Made by a program: the position numbers and the translations under genes
The notes under the pieces: generated by a model
Told to the model about the DNA's origin: nothing
Databases searched by the model: none
The model's input: the letters and a program-made list of their open reading frames with translations, nothing else
Shown: positions 1 through 5,027 of the stretch, one piece after another
Numbering within the stretch: position 1 is the stretch's first letter
How the letters are laid out: each line of letters opens with the position of its first letter
From: Clostridia bacterium
GTDB lineage: Bacteria; Bacillota; Clostridia; Oscillospirales; CAG-272
DNA length: 5,580 bases
Direction of reading: 5' to 3'
Assembly: GCA_017958845.1 (NCBI GenBank)
Contig: JAGDBW010000004.1
Span: 1 to 5,580, forward strand

Positions 1-131
1 GGGGCGAGGCGCTTGGGACAGAGCGGGCGGAAGAGCGAAAAGCGGGCGAGCCGGCGCGGGGGAGACGGACGGGGATCGGGCGCTCCTGACAGGGCGGGCC
101 ATAGAGCGGCGGAGCGGACGGTCGGCCCCGG
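1..131. other. Non-coding left edge after spoIIIAG
   Basis: This is the stretch downstream of spoIIIAG on the minus strand, where spoIIIAH would be expected. I find no reading frame resembling SpoIIIAH, which normally starts with a short basic stretch and a hydrophobic segment. The only minus-strand ATG (102-100) opens an Arg/Pro/Ala/Ser-rich frame without a Shine-Dalgarno sequence and looks like GC-rich spacer. Because other gaps in this operon reach 198 bases, spoIIIAH may begin just outside the window. Confidence 0.6.
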
Positions 132-150
132 TCACGCGAGCGGGCCGACG
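121..150 (-). other. Hairpin overlapping the spoIIIAG stop codon
   Basis: GTCGGCCC (121-128) and GGGCCGAC (143-150) form a perfect 8-bp stem around a 14-base loop that contains the spoIIIAG stop codon (134-132). One arm lies in the last codons of the gene. In the minus-strand RNA no U-run follows, so this is not a standard intrinsic terminator. It could protect or process the 3' end of the upstream cistron or tune translation of the next one. A chance hairpin in GC-rich DNA is also possible. Confidence 0.4.
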
Positions 151-572
151 TAGACGCGGTGGGCCCCGATGGGAAAGAGCGCGGTGAGCAGACGCACGAT
201 CTCGGCCTGTACGGCGGGATCGGCGCCGCCCTCGCAGAGCACCGCGACGCCGCAGACCTGCGGCAACTCGCTCCCCGCGACCCGGGAGCCGCTGTAGGTG
301 ATGCGCTCGCCCTCGGAGAGCGTGACCATGGCGCGGGCCTGCCCCACCCCGTCGAGCGCGCGGACCATCTCTGCGATCTCCGCTTCCAGCGCCCGGCGGT
401 AGCTCTCGGTCCGGTCTTCTTCGCTGACGGCGGTCTGCGCGGCGGTCTTTTTTTCTCCCGTCAGCGTCCCTCCCACGACCACCAGCGCGACCCCGACCAG
501 CGCCAGCAGGGCCCAGAGCCATTTGCGTTTCAGCGCTCCGAAAAAACGGGCAAAGACGTGTTCATCTTCCAC
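132..572 (-). CDS. spoIIIAG: Stage III sporulation protein AG, short form
   Basis: SpoIIIAG is a mother-cell inner-membrane protein whose external domain forms a large ring in the SpoIIIA-SpoIIQ channel. This copy has 146 residues. A basic cytoplasmic N-terminus is followed by one membrane segment at about 18-36 and a linker. A ring-building-motif domain follows: helix ~54-72, strand ~76-85 (GVGQARAMVTL), strand ~106-113 (VCGVAVLCEGG), helix ~118-132 and a last strand ~137-142 (AHRVYVG). The segment between the first two strands is only about 20 residues. B. subtilis SpoIIIAG is about 229 residues, with a long beta insertion there. The start is GTG (572-570); GAGGTGATC at 585-577, inside the end of spoIIIAF, supports it. 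The gene overlaps spoIIIAF by 11 bases. Family assignment rests on the C-terminal pattern and the position after AF. Confidence 0.88.
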   Translation of the reverse strand: MEDEHVFARFFGALKRKWLWALLALVGVALVVVGGTLTGEKKTAAQTAVSEEDRTESYRRALEAEIAEMVRALDGVGQARAMVTLSEGERITYSGSRVAGSELPQVCGVAVLCEGGADPAVQAEIVRLLTALFPIGAHRVYVGPLA

Positions 573-993
573 GGACGATCACCTCGCAATCCTTTGACAA
601 TTTTTCTCTGAGGCACCCTTCGACCGCCGTCTCCCAGCCGGCGGGCACGACCGCCTCCGCCCGCAGACCGCCCTGCGGCGTCTCGGTCAGGGTCAGCGAG
701 ATCTCGTCGGCCGACAGGCCCACGGCGGCCGCGACCTCGAGCCTGAGCGGCTCCTCGGCAAAGCCGAGCACGTAGGAGAAGGCGGAGCCGGCGGCGCTCT
801 CGGTCTCGGGCGGCAGATCGAGCGACGGGACGCCGTCCCGGATGAGCCGGACCAGCGGGGCGCAGACAACGGCAAAGGATACGACGGAAAAAACAAAGGT
901 CACCCACTTTTTGTTTTTTCCCTCCGGGGCGAGCAGCGCCGCCAGCGCGGTGACGGCGGCGGCGAGGACGACGGCGGTCAAGGTGGCTTGCAT
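562..993 (-). CDS. spoIIIAF: Stage III sporulation protein AF
   Basis: This 143-residue membrane protein belongs to the channel between mother cell and forespore. Two hydrophobic segments (about 3-22 and 29-51) flank the short basic loop APEGKNKKW, a typical feature of the family near its N-terminus. The part from ~72 to the end reads as a compact ring-building-motif fold: a helix (EEPLRLEVAAAVG), a strand (EISLTLTE), a strand (GLRAEAVVP), a helix (ETAVEGCLREKL) and the final strand CEVIVRGR. It is shorter than the roughly 206-residue B. subtilis protein. The ATG at 993-991 follows an AAAGGA-type ribosome binding site about seven bases upstream. It lies 198 bases after spoIIIAE, unusually far for this operon, and its end overlaps the start of spoIIIAG. 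Confidence 0.88.
   Translation of the reverse strand: MQATLTAVVLAAAVTALAALLAPEGKNKKWVTFVFSVVSFAVVCAPLVRLIRDGVPSLDLPPETESAAGSAFSYVLGFAEEPLRLEVAAAVGLSADEISLTLTETPQGGLRAEAVVPAGWETAVEGCLREKLSKDCEVIVRGR
577..585 (-). promoter_or_regulatory. Ribosome binding site of spoIIIAG, inside spoIIIAF
   Basis: GAGGTGATC on the minus strand is a nine-base match to the complement of the 16S rRNA 3' end, close upstream of the GTG at 572-570. It decides the non-ATG start of spoIIIAG. It also implies that AG is translated in tight coupling with AF. Confidence 0.75.
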
Positions 994-1191
994 ACGGTTT
1001 CCTTTTTTCTGTCCGGGACACGGACGGGCGGCGGCAGAGGCGAGAGAGGTGACAGAGGCGGCGGGGTGCGAAACAGGCGGGAGCGCGGGGCGGGCGGTTT
1101 TCCCGCGGGCGTTGTTTCGGAGCGGCGGGCGTCCGCGCGCGGGGTCCGTCCCGGGGCTTTTTCGGTCGGGGGCGGGGCTTTCTTTTCTTTT
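994..1191. other. 198-bp spacer between spoIIIAE and spoIIIAF
   Basis: No credible gene is seen on either strand. Minus-strand translations are Arg/Pro-rich runs without a start plus ribosome binding site, and the plus-strand frames are shadows. It contains alternating A-runs and GC blocks, a nine-base direct repeat CGGGGCTTT at 1152-1160 and 1173-1181, and the spoIIIAF ribosome binding site at its left end. I could not identify an internal sigma-E promoter or a U-tailed terminator. Confidence 0.6.
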
Positions 1192-2436
1192 TTACGCGGC
1201 GGCGACGCCGGTACGCAAAAAGACGGCCGCCGTCACGAGCAGCGAGACCAGAGCGAGGATCAGCGCGGCGAGCAGCAGATCGCACGCGCCCCGGCAGGCG
1301 GCAAAAAAGCGCTTTCCGCTCTCAAAGCCGAACAGCGACGAGACGCCGCCCGCCGCCGAGAGCGAAACGGAGAGCAAAAGCAGACGCACCGCCTGCGGCA
1401 AGGTCAGCGACAGGAGGGCGATCACGGCGGCGCCGCCCACCGCGCCGCGGATGACCGAGAGCGACCCCGCCAGCGTGGAGAGCGCGCCGCTCACCGTCGG
1501 GCCGACGGTGGGGATCATCTGCCCCAGCGCGTACCTGGCACCCCGGAGCGCGGCCGTGTCGGCGGCGGAGGCGACCGCCGTCTGAAAAGCGACGGAGGCC
1601 GAAAAGACGGCGCACAGCGCCCCCAACACCGACAGGCACAGGCGTTTGAGTCCTCCCGCCGCCTCGGAGACCCGCGGCGCGTCGGTCAGGGCCGAGACCA
1701 GCGCCAGGCCGAGGCAGGCGCGGCAGAGCGGCAAAAGGACGGCGGCGATCGCCGTCTCGCACAAGGTCAGCCACAGGGCGACCGAGGAGGAGCCGACGGC
1801 GGCCGAGGCGGTGTTTCCGCCCGAGACGAGCAGGGCGGCAAAGACGCCCCACATCCCCTCGCCAAAGGTGCACAGATCCCGCAGATCGGCGGCGGCGTCG
1901 CCGACGGCGCCGGTCAGCAGTCCGACGGCCGAGGCGCCGACGACCGCGGCGCAGACCGCGTCGAGGGTGTCGGAGATGGCTTTTCGGTCGAGGGAGGCCG
2001 AGAGCATCCGCGCCGCTCCCCCCAGCATCGCCAGTCCGCAGCAAAGGCACAGCAGCCGCAAGGCGTCCGGCCACGAGGCCGAAAAGCCCTCCGCGAGCAT
2101 CTGCAGCACCCGCCGCAGACCCAGCGCCCGGCTCACGTCCTCCGCACTCTCGTACGGCAGCTCGTCTGCCCCCTCGGGCAGCGTATCCCGCAGGCGTTCC
2201 AGCCACGCCCGCACCTCGCCGTTTGGTTCTTGTCCGGGCGAAGCCGCCGCGCCGCTTTGGCTCTCCGCGTCCGGCGCGGCGGCACGGACCGGCAGGGCCG
2301 TGCAGGCGAGCAGACACAACAACAGACACCAGAGGAGCGCGAGAGTTTTGGCGGCGCGGAGACGGGGGGCTGCGGTCGGTCGGGTCGGTCGGCCGCTCGG
2401 GGTGCGGCGGCGGGCGTTCGTCTCGGTCTCTCTCAT
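1192..2436 (-). CDS. spoIIIAE: Stage III sporulation protein AE
   Basis: SpoIIIAE is the large polytopic membrane protein of the SpoIIIA complex, probably a core part of the inner-membrane channel. At 414 residues it is close to the ~399 of B. subtilis. An Arg/Thr/Pro-rich N-terminus and a hydrophobic stretch at 31-48, followed by PVRAAA, look like a signal peptide with a plausible cleavage site near 52-54. A polar region (~55-115) leads into a multi-spanning part with hydrophobic segments near 125-140, 158-178, 195-208, 215-250, 265-285, 330-362 and 385-407. The conserved family signature is visible at about 301-325 (RYALGQMIPTVGPTVSGALS and onward). The ATG at 2436-2434 has AGAGGA seven bases upstream; the stop is TAA. 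It follows spoIIIAD after 94 non-coding bases. The low-complexity N-terminus may be lineage-specific. Confidence 0.93.
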   Translation of the reverse strand: MRETETNARRRTPSGRPTRPTAAPRLRAAKTLALLWCLLLCLLACTALPVRAAAPDAESQSGAAASPGQEPNGEVRAWLERLRDTLPEGADELPYESAEDVSRALGLRRVLQMLAEGFSASWPDALRLLCLCCGLAMLGGAARMLSASLDRKAISDTLDAVCAAVVGASAVGLLTGAVGDAAADLRDLCTFGEGMWGVFAALLVSGGNTASAAVGSSSVALWLTLCETAIAAVLLPLCRACLGLALVSALTDAPRVSEAAGGLKRLCLSVLGALCAVFSASVAFQTAVASAADTAALRGARYALGQMIPTVGPTVSGALSTLAGSLSVIRGAVGGAAVIALLSLTLPQAVRLLLLSVSLSAAGGVSSLFGFESGKRFFAACRGACDLLLAALILALVSLLVTAAVFLRTGVAAA

Positions 2437-2530
2437 GCTCTCGTCCTCTCAGCGTCTCCCCGGCGTCCGCGCCCGGTTTTTTCTCCCCGGCTCCCGGCGC
2501 GGGGTTTCGGTTTGTGTCCGCCGACGGTTT
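2437..2530. other. 94-bp spacer between spoIIIAD and spoIIIAE
   Basis: This non-coding, GC-rich spacer has short T/A runs and several overlapping CCGG/GCGC self-complementary blocks. No promoter or U-tailed terminator is evident. The spoIIIAE ribosome binding site (AGAGGA) lies at its left end. Confidence 0.5.
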
Positions 2531-2923
2531 TTAGTTTTGCGCGACCAGCGTCGCCGCCGTGCGGAGCAGTTCGGTCAGGCACGGCAGCGCGAGCAGGACC
2601 AGCTCCGCCCGGCCGCAGAGTTCCAGCTTTGCGCCGACCTGCTCCGCCCCCAGCTCGCGGCAGGCGTCCGCGCCGATCTCGGTGACGTAGCCGACGGCGA
2701 GGGCTTTGAGCAAAAGGGGGGTCCACGACCCCAGCCCTCCCTGCCCGGAGAGCTGCGCGAGCGCCGCGACCGCGGGCGAGACGCGGGCGAGCCACCCGAC
2801 GAGCAGCATCGCCCCGCCGCAGAGCGAAAGCAGGGTCGCCTGACGGCCGCCGCCGCTCTCGCGCAGCAGCGTCCCCGCCATCGCGCACAACAGGGCGAGG
2901 CCGCCCATCTGCCACAGCGTCAT
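2531..2923 (-). CDS. spoIIIAD: Stage III sporulation protein AD
   Basis: This 130-residue integral membrane protein nearly equals the ~133 residues of B. subtilis SpoIIIAD. Hydrophobic segments are seen at about 5-20, 29-47, 67-82 and 105-125. The stretch around 70-95 (LLLKALAVGYVTEIGADAC), with its acidic and small residues between helices, matches the family pattern of the SpoIIIAC/AD group. The ATG (2923-2921) overlaps the stop of spoIIIAC by one base (TGATG), and GAGGTG lies 11 bases upstream inside spoIIIAC, so the two are probably translationally coupled. The protein is thought to sit in the inner-membrane base of the SpoIIIA channel; its exact function is unknown. Confidence 0.93.
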   Translation of the reverse strand: MTLWQMGGLALLCAMAGTLLRESGGGRQATLLSLCGGAMLLVGWLARVSPAVAALAQLSGQGGLGSWTPLLLKALAVGYVTEIGADACRELGAEQVGAKLELCGRAELVLLALPCLTELLRTAATLVAQN

Positions 2924-3117
2924 CAGAAACCGAACACCTCCCTCACCTCGCCGATGAGCGATCCGATCTCGCGCACGAGCATGAGCAAGACGATGACGAT
3001 GCCGGTCAGCGAGATCAGCATGGTCTGTTCGTCCCGGCCGGCGCGTCCGAGGATCTGCGCCGTGACGGTGACGAGCATCCCCACGCCCGCCACACGGAGC
3101 AAAAGACTGATGTCCAT
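2923..3117 (-). CDS. spoIIIAC: Stage III sporulation protein AC
   Basis: This small 64-residue membrane protein (B. subtilis about 68) has two hydrophobic segments at ~5-24 and ~32-50. They are joined by the short polar turn LGRAGRDEQTM, which is typical of SpoIIIAC; the family resembles part of SpoIIIAD. The tail (REIGSLIGEVREVFGF) is amphipathic. The ATG at 3117-3115 has AAAGGA six bases upstream. It follows spoIIIAB after an unusual 124-base gap and overlaps spoIIIAD by one base. It is presumed to be part of the membrane base of the mother-cell-to-forespore channel. Confidence 0.93.
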   Translation of the reverse strand: MDISLLLRVAGVGMLVTVTAQILGRAGRDEQTMLISLTGIVIVLLMLVREIGSLIGEVREVFGF

Positions 3118-3241
3118 GGGTCGTCCTTTCCGTTTTTTTCGGTCTCGGGTCCGTTGTTTGCGCGGTTTTCGGGAGGTCGGCGACCGTTGGATCCTCGGGG
3201 CCTTCCGGTCTTTCGGACGGTTTGTCCGCGCGGGCCGTCCG
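3118..3241. other. 124-bp spacer between spoIIIAB and spoIIIAC
   Basis: This non-coding stretch is longer than the short gap usual at this position. Its right end forms a hairpin directly after the spoIIIAB stop (3214-3241). Its left end carries the spoIIIAC ribosome binding site behind an A-run on the minus strand. No promoter is recognised. Confidence 0.5.
3214..3241 (-). other. Hairpin directly after the spoIIIAB stop codon
   Basis: CGGACGG (3214-3220) and CCGTCCG (3235-3241) form a perfect 7-bp stem with a 14-base loop, immediately downstream of the spoIIIAB stop at 3244-3242. In the minus-strand RNA the stem is followed by AAAG rather than a U-run, so an intrinsic terminator is unlikely. 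A role in RNA stability or cleavage between cistrons is possible. Confidence 0.4.
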
Positions 3242-3730
3242 TCAGAGCAGGAGGATGACCAGCATCAGCCCGCCGGTCACGCACAGACACCGAAAGAGCC
3301 GGGCGCGGGCCGGACGCTCCGTCCGGTGGCGTGCGTAGGCGCTCTCAAACTCGACGATGTAGTAGTCGCAGCAGCTGATCTGCTCCTCGAGATAGCTGCG
3401 GCCGATCTCCGACCCGAAGGCCCGGAGCAGCGTCATCTCGTCGGCCGAGACCCAGACGCCCCTGCGGCACCGCTCCAGCGCCGCCGCAAAGTCGCCCGTC
3501 TCCCGCAAAGCCGGGAGAAAGCCGCAGCGCTCCAGCTCCGGACAGCAAAAGGTCTCCCACACCCGGGCGAGAGGCATGTGAAAGCAGGCGATCTGCGCGC
3601 GGACGTGCCGCAAAAGGAGCAAAAAGCCCTCGCTCTGCCCGACCCGGCGGCTCTCAAAGCGCGCATAGCACGCGGACAGGCCCACGCTCCCGCCGATCAG
3701 CAGCAAAGCCCCCGCCAGCCGAACGATCAT
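3242..3730 (-). CDS. spoIIIAB: Stage III sporulation protein AB
   Basis: This is a 162-residue membrane protein (B. subtilis about 171). One hydrophobic segment at ~4-21 and another at the extreme C-terminus (~146-162, ending VILLL) flank a helical cytoplasmic or peripheral domain. Conserved family traits include the basic turn after the first helix (ARFESRR), the long helix with FLLLLRHVRAQI, and the region FGSEIGRSYLEEQ at ~105-117 that leads into the last helix. The family shows some similarity to GspF-like secretion platform proteins, so it may partner the SpoIIIAA ATPase. The ATG (3730-3728) overlaps the spoIIIAA stop as ATGA, with AGAGGT just upstream. A longer in-frame extension to 3955 exists but lies wholly inside spoIIIAA and has no ribosome binding site. 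The domain is rich in cysteines (about ten). Confidence 0.92.
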   Translation of the reverse strand: MIVRLAGALLLIGGSVGLSACYARFESRRVGQSEGFLLLLRHVRAQIACFHMPLARVWETFCCPELERCGFLPALRETGDFAAALERCRRGVWVSADEMTLLRAFGSEIGRSYLEEQISCCDYYIVEFESAYARHRTERPARARLFRCLCVTGGLMLVILLL

Positions 3731-4740
3731 GATATACCTCTCTTTTTCAGGCGGGCCGCCTCGCCCGCAAAGGACAGCGCGTCGCCGGACGGAGGCGGCG
3801 CCCAGTCCACCGTATACCGGCGGCGGTCCCGGCGGCGGGTGATGCCCACAAACGCGCCGAACACGCCGCACTCGCAGAGCAGTCGTACCGGGCCGCGGCG
3901 CATCAGCGCCCCGAAGCTGTCGGCGTGGGCGGAGGCGATCAGCGGCACGCCGCAACTCTGGGTGCCGAGGATGGACTCGGCCTCGTCAAAAGAGCCGATC
4001 TCGTCGCAGACCACGACCTCCGGCGAGAGCGTGCGGGTGGCGATCTCGATGCCCTCGGCCTTGGGATATCCGACCAAAAAATCCACCATGCACCCCCGTC
4101 CGAGCGCCTGCGCGCCCAGCTCCTCGCGGCAGTCCACCACGGCGACGCGCCGGGCGCGCGGACCGCAGGACAGACGCAGGATCAGGTCGCGCAGCAGCGT
4201 GGTCTTTCCCACTCCGGGGGCGGAGTAGACCAGCATCCCCTGCGCGCCCTCCAGCCGCTCAAACGCCTCCAGCGCCGCGTCGGCCGCCCCGGGCACGCTG
4301 TGCGGCAGTCGAAACACCAGCGAGCTGACCAGATCCACCCCCAGCACCGCCCCGTCGCGCGTCACGGCGCGCCCCGCCACGCCCACGCGGCACCCGTCTA
4401 CGAACAGATATCCCTCGCGCAGACTTTCGGTGTAGGCGTAGACCGAGCCGTCGCAGCAGCGGCGCAGGAGCGCCTCCACCTCGGCGGCCGGGACGACGAC
4501 GGAGAGCGGCAGGTTGTGTCCGTCCAGCACCAGCGACGCCAGCCGGTCCGCGCGCACGCGGATCTCGGACAGCCGCTCGCAAAAGTCGGGGATGAGCGCG
4601 GCCTCCCGCTCCACGGCCGCCCGCAGACGCGGCGGCAGACGCCGGCAGACGCGCAGACAGGCCCCGGTGAGGGGAGACGCCGTCCGGTCGGACGGGCGTT
4701 CTGTTTTCTCTTCGGTTTCGGTCATACGGGTCCCGGACAT
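3727..4740 (-). CDS. spoIIIAA: Stage III sporulation protein AA, ATPase
   Basis: SpoIIIAA is the cytoplasmic ATPase of the mother-cell SpoIIIA channel, related to secretion ATPases and the AAA/RecA-type fold. The protein has 337 residues (B. subtilis about 307). An N-terminal domain (~25-150) contains the family stretch SLREGYLFVDGCRVGVAGRA (~106-125). The ATPase core follows, with the Walker A motif SAPGVGKTT at 173-181, Walker B VVVCDE at 242-247 and the sensor-like segment IASAHA at 268-273. The first P-loop residue is Ser rather than Gly, as I recall for clostridial relatives. The ATG at 4740-4738 follows a GGAGGGGAG ribosome binding site. An ATG at 4725 is less well supported, so the first ~20 polar residues are probably real but could be over-called. 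It is the first gene of the operon and overlaps spoIIIAB by four bases. By analogy with B. subtilis the operon is expected to depend on sigma-E. Confidence 0.95.
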   Translation of the reverse strand: MSGTRMTETEEKTERPSDRTASPLTGACLRVCRRLPPRLRAAVEREAALIPDFCERLSEIRVRADRLASLVLDGHNLPLSVVVPAAEVEALLRRCCDGSVYAYTESLREGYLFVDGCRVGVAGRAVTRDGAVLGVDLVSSLVFRLPHSVPGAADAALEAFERLEGAQGMLVYSAPGVGKTTLLRDLILRLSCGPRARRVAVVDCREELGAQALGRGCMVDFLVGYPKAEGIEIATRTLSPEVVVCDEIGSFDEAESILGTQSCGVPLIASAHADSFGALMRRGPVRLLCECGVFGAFVGITRRRDRRRYTVDWAPPPSGDALSFAGEAARLKKRGIS

Positions 4741-4803
4741 GTCCGCTCTCCCCTCCCCCGCCCGACGGATCCGACGGACAGTCCCGGTCGGCTCGAACGG
4801 GTT

Positions 4804-4828
4804 TATACATTTTTTGTATATACATTTT
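4804..4828 (-). promoter_or_regulatory. Palindrome and direct repeats upstream of spoIIIAA
   Basis: The plus strand has TATACATTTT twice (4804-4813 and 4819-4828, 15 bases apart), and the perfect palindrome TGTATATACA sits at 4815-4824. The site is 64-88 bases upstream of the spoIIIAA start. On the minus strand TATACAAA (4820-4813) resembles a sigma-E -10 element (CATACAnT), but I see no good ATATT-type -35 at the right distance. The promoter reading is therefore weak; an operator is equally possible. Confidence 0.3.
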
Positions 4829-4856
4829 ACGTTTTCGGGTGCGTCTTTTACGTTTT
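4825..4856. repeat. TTTTACGTTTT direct repeat, 21-bp period
   Basis: Identical 11-base copies lie at 4825-4835 and 4846-4856. The 21-bp distance is two helical turns, so both copies face the same side of the DNA. This would suit cooperative binding by a DNA-bending or AT-preferring regulator, but T-rich low complexity could also explain it. Confidence 0.4.
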
Positions 4857-4902
4857 TTGCGTTTTTTTGTGTATATTCGTGCTTTTCGGGCGTTTTTGGG
4901 AT

Positions 4903-4920
4903 ATTTTTTGGTCAAAAAAT
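4903..4920. promoter_or_regulatory. Inverted repeat upstream of the abrB-type promoter
   Basis: ATTTTTTG (4903-4910) and CAAAAAAT (4913-4920) are perfect inverted copies separated by GT. They end 12 bases before the -35 box of the abrB-type promoter. The symmetry and placement suit an operator or upstream activator site. AbrB-family proteins bind AT-rich flexible DNA and often control their own genes, so autoregulation is one possibility. The arms are mostly T/A runs, so intrinsic curvature alone is an alternative. Confidence 0.4.
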
Positions 4921-4931
4921 GAAGAAAAACC

Positions 4932-4939
4932 GTTGACAA
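4932..4939 (-). promoter_or_regulatory. Spo0A-box-like sequence over the -35
   Basis: TTGTCAAC on the minus strand matches seven of eight positions of the Spo0A box TTGTCRAA and overlaps the -35 of the abrB-type gene. Spo0A~P represses abrB in B. subtilis, so the location is sensible. However, any TTGACA followed by A produces most of this match, so the evidence is thin. Confidence 0.25.
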
Positions 4940-4961
4940 TTTTGGGGAAAAGCTGTATAAT
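4933..4961 (+). promoter_or_regulatory. Consensus sigma-A promoter of the abrB-type gene
   Basis: TTGACA (4933-4938) and TATAAT (4956-4961) are both perfect and 17 bases apart, the ideal spacing. Transcription should start near 4968-4969, giving a leader of about 60 bases. It is the only clear vegetative promoter in the window, so the regulator is expected to be strongly made in growing cells unless repressed. Confidence 0.9.
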
Positions 4962-5009
4962 ATGCGCGAATACGGCGAGAACGCGCCGATCGTTCCGCCC
5001 GAAAAAACA

Positions 5010-5016
5010 GAGGAGA
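5010..5016 (+). promoter_or_regulatory. Ribosome binding site of the abrB-type gene
   Basis: GAGGAGA lies about 11 bases before the ATG at 5028. An in-frame ATG at 4962 overlaps the -10 box and lies ahead of the expected transcript start, so it cannot serve; the start at 5028 is preferred. Confidence 0.75.
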
Positions 5017-5027
5017 TAGATTACAGC

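Larger units (their letters stand above)
4741..5027. other. Divergent control region between spoIIIAA and the abrB-type gene
   Basis: No gene lies in this stretch. The part next to spoIIIAA (4741-4800) is GC-rich and holds the spoIIIAA ribosome binding site and a short tandem GACGGAT/GACGGAC repeat. From 4801 to about 4960 the DNA turns strongly AT-rich, in sharp contrast to the rest of the window. It contains direct repeats, a palindrome, an inverted repeat and a consensus sigma-A promoter pointing right. The remainder is the ~60-base leader of the abrB-type mRNA. Confidence 0.8.

Noticed and set aside
530..1285. Minus-strand frame of 251 codons bridging the AE-AF gap
   Set aside because: It is extremely Arg/Pro-rich, out of frame with AE, AF and AG, and overlaps them almost fully. 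It does not supply a gene for the gap.
988..2685. Plus-strand open frame of 565 codons opposite spoIIIAE and spoIIIAD
   Set aside because: It has low-complexity Gly/Arg/Gln-rich composition and is antisense to real genes, with no ribosome binding site; a shadow frame.
3731..3955. Upstream extension of the spoIIIAB frame
   Set aside because: The extension lies wholly in spoIIIAA and reads as Arg/Pro-rich noise. The start at 3730 has a good ribosome binding site and matches the family N-terminus.
1646..4228. Very long plus-strand open frame (860 codons) opposite spoIIIAE to spoIIIAA
   Set aside because: It lies antisense to several well-recognised genes, is rich in Arg/Ser/Pro/Ala, has no domain I recognise and crosses gene boundaries. 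Such frames arise from codon bias in high-GC DNA.
4962..5027. 22-residue N-terminal extension of the abrB-type protein
   Set aside because: Its ATG overlaps the -10 box and precedes the expected transcript start; family members begin near the ATG at 5028.
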